From the NCBI RefSeq assembly GCF_000797495.1, contig NZ_JTGN01000007.1, positions 62,001 to 126,000 of the forward strand: a DNA stretch of 64,000 nucleotides, given 5' to 3'. The stretch comes from Robinsoniella peoriensis. GTDB lineage: Bacteria > Bacillota > Clostridia > Lachnospirales > Lachnospiraceae. Below the pieces are notes generated by a model. That model was given only the letters and a program-made list of their open reading frames with translations. It did no database searches and was not told the DNA's origin. Positions 53,538-62,019 of this stretch are shown in pieces (position 1 is the first letter of the stretch; the number at the start of each line of letters is the position of its first letter). The position numbers were made by a program, and so were the translations under genes.

Positions 53538-53903
53538 ATGTACAATATTAGTAGTTTAGAACCAGGGGAATGCTTTTACTATGTTTTTGAATACTATTAT
53601 TTTCAACATCTGAGAGTGCTCAAGAAAAGAGCTGAGATGATGCGGGTAGAAATCGTTGGTTCGGATCAAGACAAAGATGATATACGGATTATTGATTTTG
53701 ATCAGTGCGTAGATTGTTTTGAAACATTGGAGGAAGCGAGAGAGGTATATGAACGAAATCTGAAAGCCAGAAAAGAAGAACTGGCTGACATTGATTTCTT
53801 ATTTGATGAACTTATAAATGAAGCTGGGGAAACTACCACAGACAGAGATATTGAACTTTATAAAGAAGCATTTGAGAACTTTAAGAAAACACTGGTAAAG
53901 TAA
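53538..53903 (+). CDS. Hypothetical acidic protein (121 aa)
   Basis: An acidic helical protein with a tyrosine-rich start (YYVFEYYYFQHLRVLKKRAEMM), a middle with DDIRIIDFDQCVDCFETLEEAREVYERNLKARKEE, and a helical end. The ATG at 53538 is preferred (AAAGGA 10 nt upstream); a GTG at 53529 is an alternative. No family recognised. It is part of the phage-like run between 52.0 and 55.0 kb. Confidence 0.55.
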   Translation: MYNISSLEPGECFYYVFEYYYFQHLRVLKKRAEMMRVEIVGSDQDKDDIRIIDFDQCVDCFETLEEAREVYERNLKARKEELADIDFLFDELINEAGETTTDRDIELYKEAFENFKKTLVK

Positions 53904-54006
53904 AATTGACGCACTCAAATATTAAGCAAAACGATTGAATCTGATTAAGTATTAGCATATAATATATGTAGTTATGAGATTAAAATACAATTGGAGATAA
54001 GAAAAA

Positions 54007-54642
54007 ATGGTTATTTATGCAGTTGACATTGGATCAATTAAGAAAAAAAACTTTGGTTGGTGTAGAATAGAAGGAGAGTCTATCAGATGTAATACAGATA
54101 TTAATAAGCTTGTTGATACATTAGTTTGTGATTTGACAACTTCAAAAAAAGTCACCCTGGGTTTTGAATGCCCAGTTACAATTAGTATTCGAAAAGATGA
54201 AAAATTGCTTACAGCTCAAAGAGATGGAGAGAATGGAAGACCATGGAGTGCAGGAGCAGGAGCAAGTGCACTGGCAACTGGTATGTCAGAAATTGCATGG
54301 ATTTTTGAATATTTAAAAGATTCTGAGTGCAAAATAAAAGCTACCACTGATTGGAGCAGATTCAATAAAGAAGAGTTTGATTTGTTTTTATGGGAGGCTT
54401 TTATCTCTAGCCCAAATGGAAAACCAAAGAGTAGACCCAACAAAGAATCACATATGGCAGATGCAAGAGTTGCGGCACAGACATTCTTAAAATCAATGAA
54501 GAACCTTGAAGAATGTAATGCTGTAAAGACAGAAAATACCTATTCAATTATTTCTTCTTTATTACTCTGGTCAGGATTATCTGAAGACATAAAGATACTG
54601 CATCAACCTTGTATTGTTATAAAAGCTGACAAATTAATTTAG
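54007..54642 (+). CDS. Predicted RNase H-like nuclease (DUF429-like)
   Basis: A 211-residue protein with the acidic residues of an RNase-H-like fold in the expected places: YAVDIGS (Asp 6-7), LGFECPVTI (Glu about 54) and ESHMADARVAAQTFLKS (Asp about 151). This order matches DUF429-type predicted nucleases. GGAGATAAG lies upstream of the ATG. Activity is inferred from the residues only. It sits alone between two unrelated small genes. Confidence 0.6.
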   Translation: MVIYAVDIGSIKKKNFGWCRIEGESIRCNTDINKLVDTLVCDLTTSKKVTLGFECPVTISIRKDEKLLTAQRDGENGRPWSAGAGASALATGMSEIAWIFEYLKDSECKIKATTDWSRFNKEEFDLFLWEAFISSPNGKPKSRPNKESHMADARVAAQTFLKSMKNLEECNAVKTENTYSIISSLLLWSGLSEDIKILHQPCIVIKADKLI

Positions 54643-54693
54643 TTGAACCATAATATTGGAGATAGGGGGATAGTATTTTGGAAGGAGAATGTG

Positions 54694-54999
54694 ATGGATA
54701 AATTTGAACTATCCTTATTATTTTATCTAATTGGTGTACCATTGATTGCATCATTTGGAATGCTCCATGTAAAACCCAAATGTATTAAATATTCTCCTCT
54801 TATTAGTATTGTTCTTAGCAATATATTACTTTTTATTGGGAGTAGTTTTTTGCTGTCTGATATTTTGACAAATAATTATGACCATACGACTATATTTGCC
54901 CTCTATGTGCTAATTCCTGGGCAGGCTCTTTTCAGTATTATCATTGCAATAATTGTTTGGACTATATACTACATCAAAAAGAAAATCAAACATGAGTAA
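54694..54999 (+). CDS. Small membrane protein (101 aa)
   Basis: Three predicted helices (LLFYLIGVPLIASFGMLHV; LISIVLSNILLFIGSSFLLSD; FALYVLIPGQALFSIIIAIIVWTIYYI) and a lysine-rich end. The ATG at 54694 follows AAGGAG at 6 nt; the frame is open further upstream to 54643, directly after the previous stop. No family recognised. Confidence 0.6.
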   Translation: MDKFELSLLFYLIGVPLIASFGMLHVKPKCIKYSPLISIVLSNILLFIGSSFLLSDILTNNYDHTTIFALYVLIPGQALFSIIIAIIVWTIYYIKKKIKHE

Positions 55000-55892
55000 T
55001 TTACCCTCCCCAATTCTCTTTTATTTTATATTAGGGAATAGGGTGGTTGAAAAATCTCTCGTGTTCGATAATATATGATTAGATACAAGGTTTACTATAT
55101 ATTACACTACTATAAATTATAGCATTATTTTCATTGTGCACTTTGTATAGCCGATTTCACCATGTAAATACTAACTAAAAAAATATCTGCCGAACTTATT
55201 ATCGAAAAAACTTGGCATTCTTTTGTGCAATATTACTATAAATATAACTATAAGTATATATGTTACTGATTATTAGAATATATATGAAAAAACTTTGTGT
55301 TTACAAGCAATTTTTTGCAACAATAATTATAACTGTGAGTAGAGTAAGTAGTGTTTATTTTTATTGAAAGGTATTCCATATAGCAAGAATTTGTGGTAAA
55401 ATGGAATACGAAAGTGTTCGAGGGGAAATGAGACAATACTTAGATAAAGACTTTTATAAAAGTTGTTTATAAAACTATTTCACAAAACTACTTTACATAA
55501 TCCACACCCCATAATCAGTCCACAATTCCAACAGAATAGACTTAATAAAAACGGTTTATTAATATACCATATCCATCATCAATACTTATATGCCCTATCT
55601 TATTCTACACCAATCCGTAAACTTTAGCTCATTTTTGAGCAGAAGATAAGCGAGCAGGAGTAGGTATCTCTCAATTAATTTTCCAACTTGGAATATCGCA
55701 TAACAGTTAAATCAGATAATCACCCAGACCAGAGAAATAGTGCAGCATAGTACCGGATTTACATTTTCGTATCACCGGATTACAAATTGTCCAGGAAAAG
55801 CAACCATCTCAACAAAGAAAATTTATAGCTGTTATTCATTGGATGTCCAGTAAAACACAACAGAGATTTCCAAATCAGAAAAGAAAGATAGC

Positions 55893-55910
55893 ACACTGTA
55901 GATTCTGCCA
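55893..55910 (+). repeat. Left 18-bp direct repeat of the nuclease cassette
   Basis: ACACTGTAGATTCTGCCA, identical to 58945-58962. The pair flanks the three-gene nuclease cassette at a distance of 3,052 bp. Confidence 0.75.
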
Positions 55911-56226
55911 ACAAATAATACTCTGTAATCTTTTCTGATACAGGAGATTGAGCGTAAGCGAAGAAAATACTTTTATGAACGTAGTGAATAAAAGTATTTA
56001 GTCTGTTTAATTATATATGTCTGTTTAAATAAGGAATGTCCATATGTCGACGCTGAGCGTCCCTGTGATTGATGTTTTTTACCTAAACAGAGGGACACCT
56101 AAACGTCCCTGTGATTTAAATAATACAGTATAATCTAACATTTTTCACTGTGTATTTTTGCACAATGAGATTTCACCCAAATTAGCCAAATATAAGTCGA
56201 AGCCACAATTCAATAGAACTGACTTC

Positions 56227-56306
56227 GTGGAAAATTTTCCACAATGTTAATAATGATACGCTGATAATGTTGTGCATACACCGACTTGCAAAATTTTGCA
56301 TATCGG
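56227..56306. repeat. Two AAAATTTT-centred palindromes upstream of the nuclease cassette
   Basis: GTGGAAAATTTTCCAC (56227-56242) and TGCAAAATTTTGCA (56287-56300), the second extended by CCGA..TCGG to 56281-56306. Same design as the palindromes at 60195, 60231 and 60436. Confidence 0.7.
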
Positions 56307-56504
56307 GGGAGTCAAGAGATGGTAGTAGCAAGCAATTCATTTACATATATTCAATAAGTTAGGATTGATATTTAGAAAAATTTGGGATATAATTAATTAT
56401 CTTTTTACTGTAAATAAACATGTGTAATGATAGTTCCTTTTAGAGTGGCTGTATATTGAAGTGGCTTGAAAGACTAAATTGTATTGAATAAAGGGGAGGT
56501 AGAA

Positions 56505-57491
56505 GTGGATTTAAACAAAATGAAATCTTTATCATATGATGAGTTGCGTGCCGAATATAGAAAATTTTTACATAGCCAGGATATTTCAGAAAAAACAATC
56601 AATACCGCTTATGCGGACACTTTTTACATTTGGAGGAAGGAAAGTAAAGATCTGTTCTGGAACAGGGTGACTGCTACTGATTTTGAAAATGTGGCAAAAG
56701 AGACATTAATCAAGGCTCTTTCTGAGAACTCGACCGGTAATGTTAAATCAAACGTTAATAGTTACTTGTCTCATCTGAGAAGGTTCCGTTTATTCTTAGA
56801 TTCTGATGAAACTGCTGAGCCACCAACGCCCAAGCGAGAGAATACTGCTATTCGCACATGTACTCGGAAGAAGAAAATGGATGTTGAAGTTCCTGATCCA
56901 TCAATAGAGCAGGTTGAGTGTTATCTTGTTAAGTGGGATAGCCTGGAAAACTATCACTTGCAGGAGGACGCACTTAATAAACTGTTCTCTGATTTATGCC
57001 CGAAAAATGTAGATGTTATTGATGTGCTTTTAAAGGCATCAACGCTTAATGATTTTTATAGTACGAAAATTTTCTCAATCTATCCAGTAGCTAAGCACAT
57101 TTGCACCCTGGATATTGATTTAAGACTTAAGGCTGGAGATGTGACTCTGGTAAGAGATATCCAGTATGTAACTATCGGTAATACAGAGAAGAATTTTTAC
57201 TCTTTTGCCTCAAAATATTGTAGCCATCACAATCCTCTCGACTATCCCATTTATGATAGTTATGTGGATGAGGTACTTCGTTATTTTAGAAATCGGGATG
57301 GATTCTCAGATTTTCAGGATGGTGACTTAAAGGACTATATTAAATTCAAAGGTATTCTGATTGATTTTCGTGCTTTCTATAGATTAGACAAATATAACCT
57401 GAAACAAATCGACCAGTTTGTTTGGTTGCTAGGGAAGGATTACTTCCCTAAGAATTATGAAATAAAAAAGAGAGGGGATAAGCAGTTATGA
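56505..57491 (+). CDS. Cassette gene A: SAM-like N-terminal domain plus unknown DNA-associated domain
   Basis: A 328-residue protein. The first 100 residues look like the SAM-like core-binding domain of tyrosine recombinases (YDELRAEYRKFLHSQDISEKTINTAYADTF; VNSYLSHLRRFRLFLD), but no recombinase catalytic domain follows. A basic linker (KRENTAIRTCTRKKKMDVEV) leads to a C-terminal domain with FYSFASKYCSHHNPLDYPIYDSYVDEVL and KGILIDFRAFYRLD, a pattern that recalls helix-hairpin-helix glycosylase-like domains; this is tentative. GTG start chosen: AAAGGGGAGG is 5 nt upstream. It overlaps gene B by 4 bp (ATGA). Confidence 0.7.
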   Translation: MDLNKMKSLSYDELRAEYRKFLHSQDISEKTINTAYADTFYIWRKESKDLFWNRVTATDFENVAKETLIKALSENSTGNVKSNVNSYLSHLRRFRLFLDSDETAEPPTPKRENTAIRTCTRKKKMDVEVPDPSIEQVECYLVKWDSLENYHLQEDALNKLFSDLCPKNVDVIDVLLKASTLNDFYSTKIFSIYPVAKHICTLDIDLRLKAGDVTLVRDIQYVTIGNTEKNFYSFASKYCSHHNPLDYPIYDSYVDEVLRYFRNRDGFSDFQDGDLKDYIKFKGILIDFRAFYRLDKYNLKQIDQFVWLLGKDYFPKNYEIKKRGDKQL

Positions 57492-58501
57492 AGATTCATT
57501 ATTTCCAGAGATACCATGCGAAAGAAAATGTTGCAACAGCAAATACGATGCTGCTGTTATCTCGTTTATATCAATATTCTTCTGATAAGTTTTTTCGGCT
57601 TTTGAAAACGGAATTCTTCTCTGATTCCTTTGAACCTGAAATTGCATTTAACCTACAAGAGAAAAGTGTTGATAGTATACCTGATGCAACCATTACTCAG
57701 GAGAGTTTCAAGATTGTAGTTGAAACAAAAATGTCTGACTTGTTCGATTCTAATCAGCTTATGAGGCATCTGAGCTCCTTTGGAGGGGAAAAGTATAAGG
57801 TAATGATTACGCTAGCACCAGCACTGATGAAAAATGACAAAAAAGTGACCTTTGAAAAGCAACTCAAAGAATTTAATGCTAAACAAGACCATCCAGTCAT
57901 CCACATAAACACTACCTTTGAAGGTATAGCAAATGCCATTCAAGAAGTTATCGATGATAAGGATTATAACATGCAAGAAGTACTTGATGACTACCTAAAT
58001 TATTGCTATAACGATGCGCTTATTGCAATAGCTGATTCATGGAAATTCATGAGAATGCAGCTTGCAAGTAAAACACTTGATTTTAATTTTAAAGAAGATG
58101 TTTATTACGATAAAGCTGAGCATGGTTTTAGAGCACATGATTATTTGGGCTTATATAAAGATAAGAGTGTACGTGCAGTTGGTAAAGTCTGTGCTCGAAT
58201 TACAGCAATTGAAAACGGAAACGGTATACAATATGACGCTGAATTTGGAGAGTTGACTGATGAAAGAAAAGAAAAAATTCTCAAGGCTATCGTAGATGGT
58301 GATAAGTATGGTTATGATTTAAAAACGATTAAGCAACGGTATTTTTTTGTGGAAAAATTCTACTTGACGGATTTTAAGAAGATAACACCGAACGCACCTA
58401 TGGGAACTCGTATATTTGATTTGACAAAAGTTCTTAATACAGATAAGCTATCCGAAACACAGGAAATTGCAGAACAGCTTGCTACAAAGACATGGAATTA
58501 G
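57488..58501 (+). CDS. Cassette gene B: PD-(D/E)XK nuclease-like protein
   Basis: A 337-residue protein whose N-terminal part fits a PD-(D/E)XK nuclease: N-terminal helices (NVATANTMLLLSRLYQYSSDKFFRLL), then SIPDATI (Asp about 66) and IVVETKMSDLFD (Glu about 79, Lys about 81), followed by LMRHLSSFGGEKYKVMITLAP. The C-terminal 170 residues are a separate domain (DYLNYCYNDALIAIADSWKFMRM; RYFFVEKFYLTDFKKITP). It is translationally coupled to gene A (4-bp overlap) and gene C begins within 15 bp of its stop. Likely the effector of a small defence- or mobility-type cassette; the target is unknown. Confidence 0.78.
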   Translation: MKIHYFQRYHAKENVATANTMLLLSRLYQYSSDKFFRLLKTEFFSDSFEPEIAFNLQEKSVDSIPDATITQESFKIVVETKMSDLFDSNQLMRHLSSFGGEKYKVMITLAPALMKNDKKVTFEKQLKEFNAKQDHPVIHINTTFEGIANAIQEVIDDKDYNMQEVLDDYLNYCYNDALIAIADSWKFMRMQLASKTLDFNFKEDVYYDKAEHGFRAHDYLGLYKDKSVRAVGKVCARITAIENGNGIQYDAEFGELTDERKEKILKAIVDGDKYGYDLKTIKQRYFFVEKFYLTDFKKITPNAPMGTRIFDLTKVLNTDKLSETQEIAEQLATKTWN

Positions 58502-58515
58502 TGAAAAGGTATTAT

Positions 58516-58662
58516 ATGGATTTAATGAGTTCGGTATTGGATGAACTCTCTCCTTTTGACGAGGCAGAACATAAGAAAAATCATCTGTTTGATGAAACCA
58601 AATTGTTGTTGAAATTATTCATCAATGGATTATATGACATCAATGAAGTACTGGGAAAATAA
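58516..58662 (+). CDS. Cassette gene C: 48-residue protein
   Basis: A short frame reads MDLMSSVLDELSPFDEAEHK, then KNHLFDETKLLLKLFINGLY and DINEVLGK. The ATG follows AAAAGG at 6 nt, and an alternative GTG lies at 58501, overlapping the gene B stop. The acidic, helical composition and the tight spacing support a real gene rather than chance. A small acidic partner next to a nuclease could be an inhibitor or adaptor; that is inference only. Confidence 0.6.
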   Translation: MDLMSSVLDELSPFDEAEHKKNHLFDETKLLLKLFINGLYDINEVLGK

Positions 58663-58755
58663 CCTTACAAAGTTGTCTAAAAAAGTGTTGACTGTCCATA
58701 CTTTAATTGTGAAGGAGATCCATGGCAGTGGGAGGGGATTTATCCCCGAGCGCTA

Positions 58756-58783
58756 AACTAATACTTATTTATAAGTATTAGTT
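58756..58783 (+). terminator. Hairpin after the nuclease cassette
   Basis: AACTAATACTTA, a TTTA loop and TAAGTATTAGTT: a perfect 12-bp stem. No U-tract, only ATCTATATCTATT. It overlaps the end of the 19-codon frame. Confidence 0.5.
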
Positions 58784-58944
58784 ATCTATATCTATTAATT
58801 AAGTCTATATCTATTCTGTACACTTGGAAGGGGTATACCCCTGTTTGTGTTCTAAACATGTGATTCAAAAACAGGACTTTACCCCTGCGAAGTGTACTGT
58901 CGTGATTAGTGTACTGCAATAGATTTTACAGTTTCCCATCGGGG

Positions 58945-58962
58945 ACACTGTAGATTCTGCCA
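58945..58962 (+). repeat. Right 18-bp direct repeat of the nuclease cassette
   Basis: Identical to 55893-55910, same orientation. Confidence 0.75.
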
Positions 58963-59067
58963 TGATACATCACAGTCAGCATTTATAGTTGCTGAATATT
59001 CCAACGTTAACATTATAATTCTAAGATTTATGTATGTACCTTGTATTTTTATCATTGGCAAGTATGA

Positions 59068-59094
59068 AATATTCTGTTCTTATGTTGTTATAAT
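59068..59094 (+). repeat. Interspersed repeat R1
   Basis: AATATTCTGTTCTTATGTTG then TTATAAT. It contains TGTTATAAT, a perfect extended -10. The most diverged of five copies. Confidence 0.7.
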
Positions 59095-59198
59095 GATTTC
59101 TGGCTACAATGGGTATTCTAATGTGCTGCTACATTCTTTTATAATATTTCTATTTGGTGGAATCCTAGTAACATGTAATTGATTTCCAACACGATATG

Positions 59199-59528
59199 TT
59201 ATCGTTCTACAACAATTGTCAACATAACTAAATCTTCGTTACCAGTATTGATAATGCTATGATCAGATCCTTTTTGGCAAATGTGACAGACTCCAGACAT
59301 AAGAATTTCTTCTTTGCCATCACAGATAGCTTTTCCAGTACCGGATAAAATATAGTTAATATCATCACTTGTTTGATGGCTATGTATGCCAATGGAACCT
59401 CCAGCATGGATACGGCATGGTATAATTTTCCCATTTTCGCTCATAAACATCTTAGCTGACATTTCCCCCTTACCACCATTCATTCCAGTTATTTTACGTT
59501 CTGCAATTTCATTAAAATTAATAAACAT
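59199..59528 (-). CDS. Cupin-domain protein, copy 2
   Basis: A 109-residue cupin nearly identical to 42537-42866: GSIGIHSHQTSDDINYILSG and GVCHICQKGSDHSIINTGNE. The start at 59528 follows GGAGGTCAG; the frame is open further upstream but unlike copy 1. Its operon position mirrors copy 1, but the upstream gene is a DUF3781 protein rather than a lipoprotein. Identity at both protein and DNA level indicates recent duplication or gene conversion. Confidence 0.87.
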   Translation of the reverse strand: MFINFNEIAERKITGMNGGKGEMSAKMFMSENGKIIPCRIHAGGSIGIHSHQTSDDINYILSGTGKAICDGKEEILMSGVCHICQKGSDHSIINTGNEDLVMLTIVVER

Positions 59529-59810
59529 GTTCTGACCTCCATAATCCATATTTAGGTTTATTAGTTTTACTACTATGGCATAAGTATTTGCCCCATACCT
59601 TTTCATTGATTTTGTGACATTTTTTGATCATAAAAGACACTTTGGCATGATTAAGTCATGTTTTTGGAATACCACTTTAAGATTTCCATGTGCAAAAACT
59701 CATGTGAAGTGTACTGATGTGGCAAGAAAAACCTAAGTAAAATCAGTATCGCCCGATTTGGCGACAGAGCTTTAAGGATTAATATATCATCGAGGATTCT
59801 ATTTAAATTT

Positions 59811-60050
59811 TTATTTAGCTTTATGAGCTGTGATAATAGTATAGCTATGGGCATTTACAGTTATTTCACAATTGTTTATAGCAATATACCAGTTCTTCCC
59901 TTTTCTTTTGATAATGGCATATTTGTCCAATATACCCATTCTACACCATTGCACGACATCACTAACTTCAAGTGACAAATTCCTTTTTATACGTTCTAAC
60001 CCCATTTCTGTGGTATGTAGTTTGTCAATATTCTCAATCAATTCATTCAT
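59811..60050 (-). CDS. DUF3781 family protein (79 aa)
   Basis: MNELIENIDKLHTTEMGLER, IKRNLSLEVSDVVQWCRMGI and GKNWYIAINNCEITVNAHSY match the small DUF3781 family as I recall it. GAGGACAG precedes the ATG. Proteins of this family often sit beside acetyltransferases, cupins or other small enzymes and have no assigned activity. It lies upstream of cupin copy 2 on the same strand, about 280 bp apart. Confidence 0.75.
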   Translation of the reverse strand: MNELIENIDKLHTTEMGLERIKRNLSLEVSDVVQWCRMGILDKYAIIKRKGKNWYIAINNCEITVNAHSYTIITAHKAK

Positions 60051-60074
60051 TATCTGTCCTCACAAAATTCGTAG

Positions 60075-60125
60075 TTAATCTAAATATAACATATAGAAGT
60101 GTAAGAAGCCACTGTAAAATGGTAC
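60075..60125. repeat. Shared upstream segment, DUF3781 copy
   Basis: The stretch with CATATAGAAGTGTAAGAAGC and AAAATGGTA matches 43338-43390. Confidence 0.65.
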
Positions 60126-60160
60126 TTAAGCGTAAATCACCGGGAGTATCACATGAACAT

Positions 60161-60248
60161 TGTGCAAACTTTTGCACGATGTCAAACTCTACCCTGTGCA
60201 AAATTTTGCACACCCCCCCAAACTTAACCCTGTGGAAATATTTCCACA
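60161..60248. repeat. Three phased 18-bp palindromes
   Basis: TGTGCAAACTTTTGCACG (60161-60178), TGTGCAAAATTTTGCACA (60195-60212) and TGTGGAAATATTTCCACA (60231-60248). Start-to-start spacing is 34 and 36 bp, and the last two share flanks CCC..CCCCC. The outer bases change on both sides (GC to GG/CC), so the symmetry is kept while the sequence varies. Confidence 0.85.
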
Positions 60249-60760
60249 CCCCCATATTATAAAATCTTAAAGGTAACATCATAAAAGTTATCAGTATTCT
60301 GTCTGCGATTGTTATTATGGACTTGTTACCTTCTAACTTGATGGGCGATCAAAGAAGTATTACAGAATAACGATTTAATAATAAATCAGTTTGAATGGGA
60401 CATAATGTCCCCTACACAATAAGAAAAGAAGTTATGGTGGTGGAAAATTTTCCACCACCGATGAATATAGGGAAGTTCAGCCAATGGACATCCTTAGATT
60501 ATGATCAAGAAAGGTATCATGTAGATTCAGTGTAACTTCAAACTATGGGGTTCCAAAATGCCACCTCATCAATAGCAGCAAAGGATAAGGATGCAGTCCG
60601 TATGTAGGATTCCATTATTTAATTAGCTGACCCGGCAAATCGCCAGTACAGATCAACCATGCCCCATTTTGCGACTTCACTTCAAAGGGATATTGTATTA
60701 ATTATATATGATTTCAAAACTTATATTCATATCCGATACTTTTATCAAAGAAGTACATAG
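60249..60760. other. Non-coding stretch with further palindromes
   Basis: No gene. GGGACAT-A-ATGTCCC lies near 60399 and a perfect 24-bp palindrome is at 60436-60459 (GGTGGTGGAAAA and its complement). The rest is featureless AT-rich DNA. Confidence 0.55.
60436..60459. repeat. Perfect 24-bp palindrome
   Basis: Half-site GGTGGTGGAAAA. Largest member of the AAAATTTT-centred palindrome group. Confidence 0.8.
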
Positions 60761-60787
60761 AATTTTCTGTGCTTATGTTGTTATAAG
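60761..60787 (+). repeat. Interspersed repeat R2
   Basis: CTGTGCTTATGTTGTTATAAG core, followed by GGAT and a purine-rich stretch GGGCATTGTGGTGG. Directly upstream of the structured hairpin block. Confidence 0.75.
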
Positions 60788-60892
60788 GATTACTGGCTAG
60801 AAAGGGCATTGTGGTGGCTTCAAAGGGGAGTAATTTGTTTATGATGTGGCAGCCAATGAAACGGTGATTTCAGAGTGATCGTTCAGGACGAT

Positions 60893-61375
60893 AACAATTG
60901 TTGTGCATCAGGCGCACAACCTCTTTATCAGGTAAAGACGTTCTGATCTATTTCATACCTGACAAATTGTCGGACATGCAGCAGGATTTGTCAACGTGCC
61001 GTTCTGAACGACACGTCTGAAGATCAACGTATGGGCGAGAGCCAGACGTGCTTATGACATTGCCATGTACCAAATCAATATCAACGTAGTGACGAGATTA
61101 CCACGTTGGAATTACCTCAAAATCTCAACTATGTGAAACAGTATTTTACCTGGTATGTAATAAAGGTCGGGAGCATCAACGTGTGGGCGAGAGCCACGCG
61201 TCTGAAGAACAACGTGCTTACCAGACGGGCACGTTGGAATTACTTCAAAATCTGGTCTATGCGAAGCAGTCTGTCACCCAGATTAACCCTTGACCAAAAC
61301 TTGTCAAGGGTCTATACGAACAATCTAGCACATTTGAATGGTGCCTTTCGGGATAAGCACGTTGGAAAAATCTGT
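60893..61375 (+). ncRNA. Candidate structured RNA: block of ACGT-stem hairpins
   Basis: Consecutive stems fill this stretch: GTTGTGC/GCACAAC (about 60899-60919), TCAGGTA/TACCTGA, ACGTG-CGTT/AACG-CACGT (about 60995), two GGC-GAGA-GCC hairpins with GNRA-type loops closed by ACGT pairs (about 61027 and 61179), CAACGTGC/GCACGTTG (about 61210-61236) and CCCTTGAC/GTCAAGGG (about 61287-61310). Two homologous units repeat with a period of about 152 bp, each ending ACGTTGGAATTAC then TCAAAATCT. The open frame across it shows no protein-like pattern. Confidence 0.5.
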
Positions 61376-61439
61376 TATAGTTAATTAGAATTTACAGAAC
61401 ATGTTGTTAAGGTGATATCTTTTACATTGAATACAATCA

Positions 61440-61466
61440 AATATTCTGTGCTTATGTTGTTATAAG
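61440..61466 (+). repeat. Interspersed repeat R3
   Basis: AATATTCTGTGCTTATGTTG then TTATAAG; preceded by ATATCTTTTACATTGAATAC, shared with R4 and R5. Confidence 0.8.
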
Positions 61467-61823
61467 GATAGCAGAGTAAAGAGGGCATGTGATGTGCCTG
61501 AGTGTAGGGCTGTATGGGGAATCATGTACTGATGCCGGTTGTAACTCGTGTTACAGCAAATATGTAAAACAATATGTTTTGAAAAAGTCTGAATTAGACT
61601 TATTCGGAATTGATGACTAGCCATTATTTGTAGCAAAGGATATTGGAGAAAAATAAAAACTCACCCAATGAGTACGGGTCAGTTATAAATTACAAAGAAT
61701 TAGCAAAGAGGTGGAAACCATTATCTGACGTGGCAGAGACACCAGATTACAAGATGAGCTAAAGTTAATTTGATTTTTAAAGGAATGGGTGTTAGGCTAT
61801 ATCTTTTACCTTGAATGCAATTA

Positions 61824-61850
61824 GATATTCTGTGCTTATGTTGTTATAAG
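61824..61850 (+). repeat. Interspersed repeat R4
   Basis: Same core as R3; preceded by GGCTATATCTTTTACCTTGA. Confidence 0.8.
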
Positions 61851-62019
61851 TGTAGCCAGGGTGCAGAGAATGTGTGAGTAGCCTGGAGACACAGTAAAGA
61901 ACTGGTAGCGGATATTCCAGATTAGCGCAAATATGATATCTGCCGTTGTAACCTGTTATTGTTAATATGATTTTAAAGAAAAGGTCTGTAGGCTATATCT
62001 TTTACCTTAGATGGGAGAA

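Larger units (their letters stand above)
55000..56504. other. 1.5-kb AT-rich non-coding stretch
   Basis: No frame of useful length on either strand. It contains inverted repeats: GTATTCCAT/ATGGAATAC (55371-55409), AAATACTTTTAT/ATAAAAGTATTT (55965-55999), and GTCCCTGT-type repeats around 56055-56115 where GAGGGAC pairs with GTCCC. The left copy of an 18-bp direct repeat is at 55893-55910, and two AAAATTTT-centred palindromes are at 56227 and 56281. It may hold regulatory RNA or dead gene remains; I see no recognisable protein relic. Confidence 0.5.
58663..59198. other. Non-coding stretch after the nuclease cassette
   Basis: No gene over 30 codons. Contains a 19-codon frame with a good ribosome binding site (58722-58781; AAGGAGATCC then MAVGGDLSPSAKLILIYKY), the hairpin at 58756, a GGGGTATACCCC palindrome near 58837, the right 18-bp direct repeat (58945-58962) and repeat copy R1 (59068). 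Confidence 0.5.

Noticed and set aside
61106..61384. 92-codon frame in the ACGT-hairpin block
   Set aside because: Repeats and hairpins explain the sequence; no ribosome binding site and an unlikely composition.
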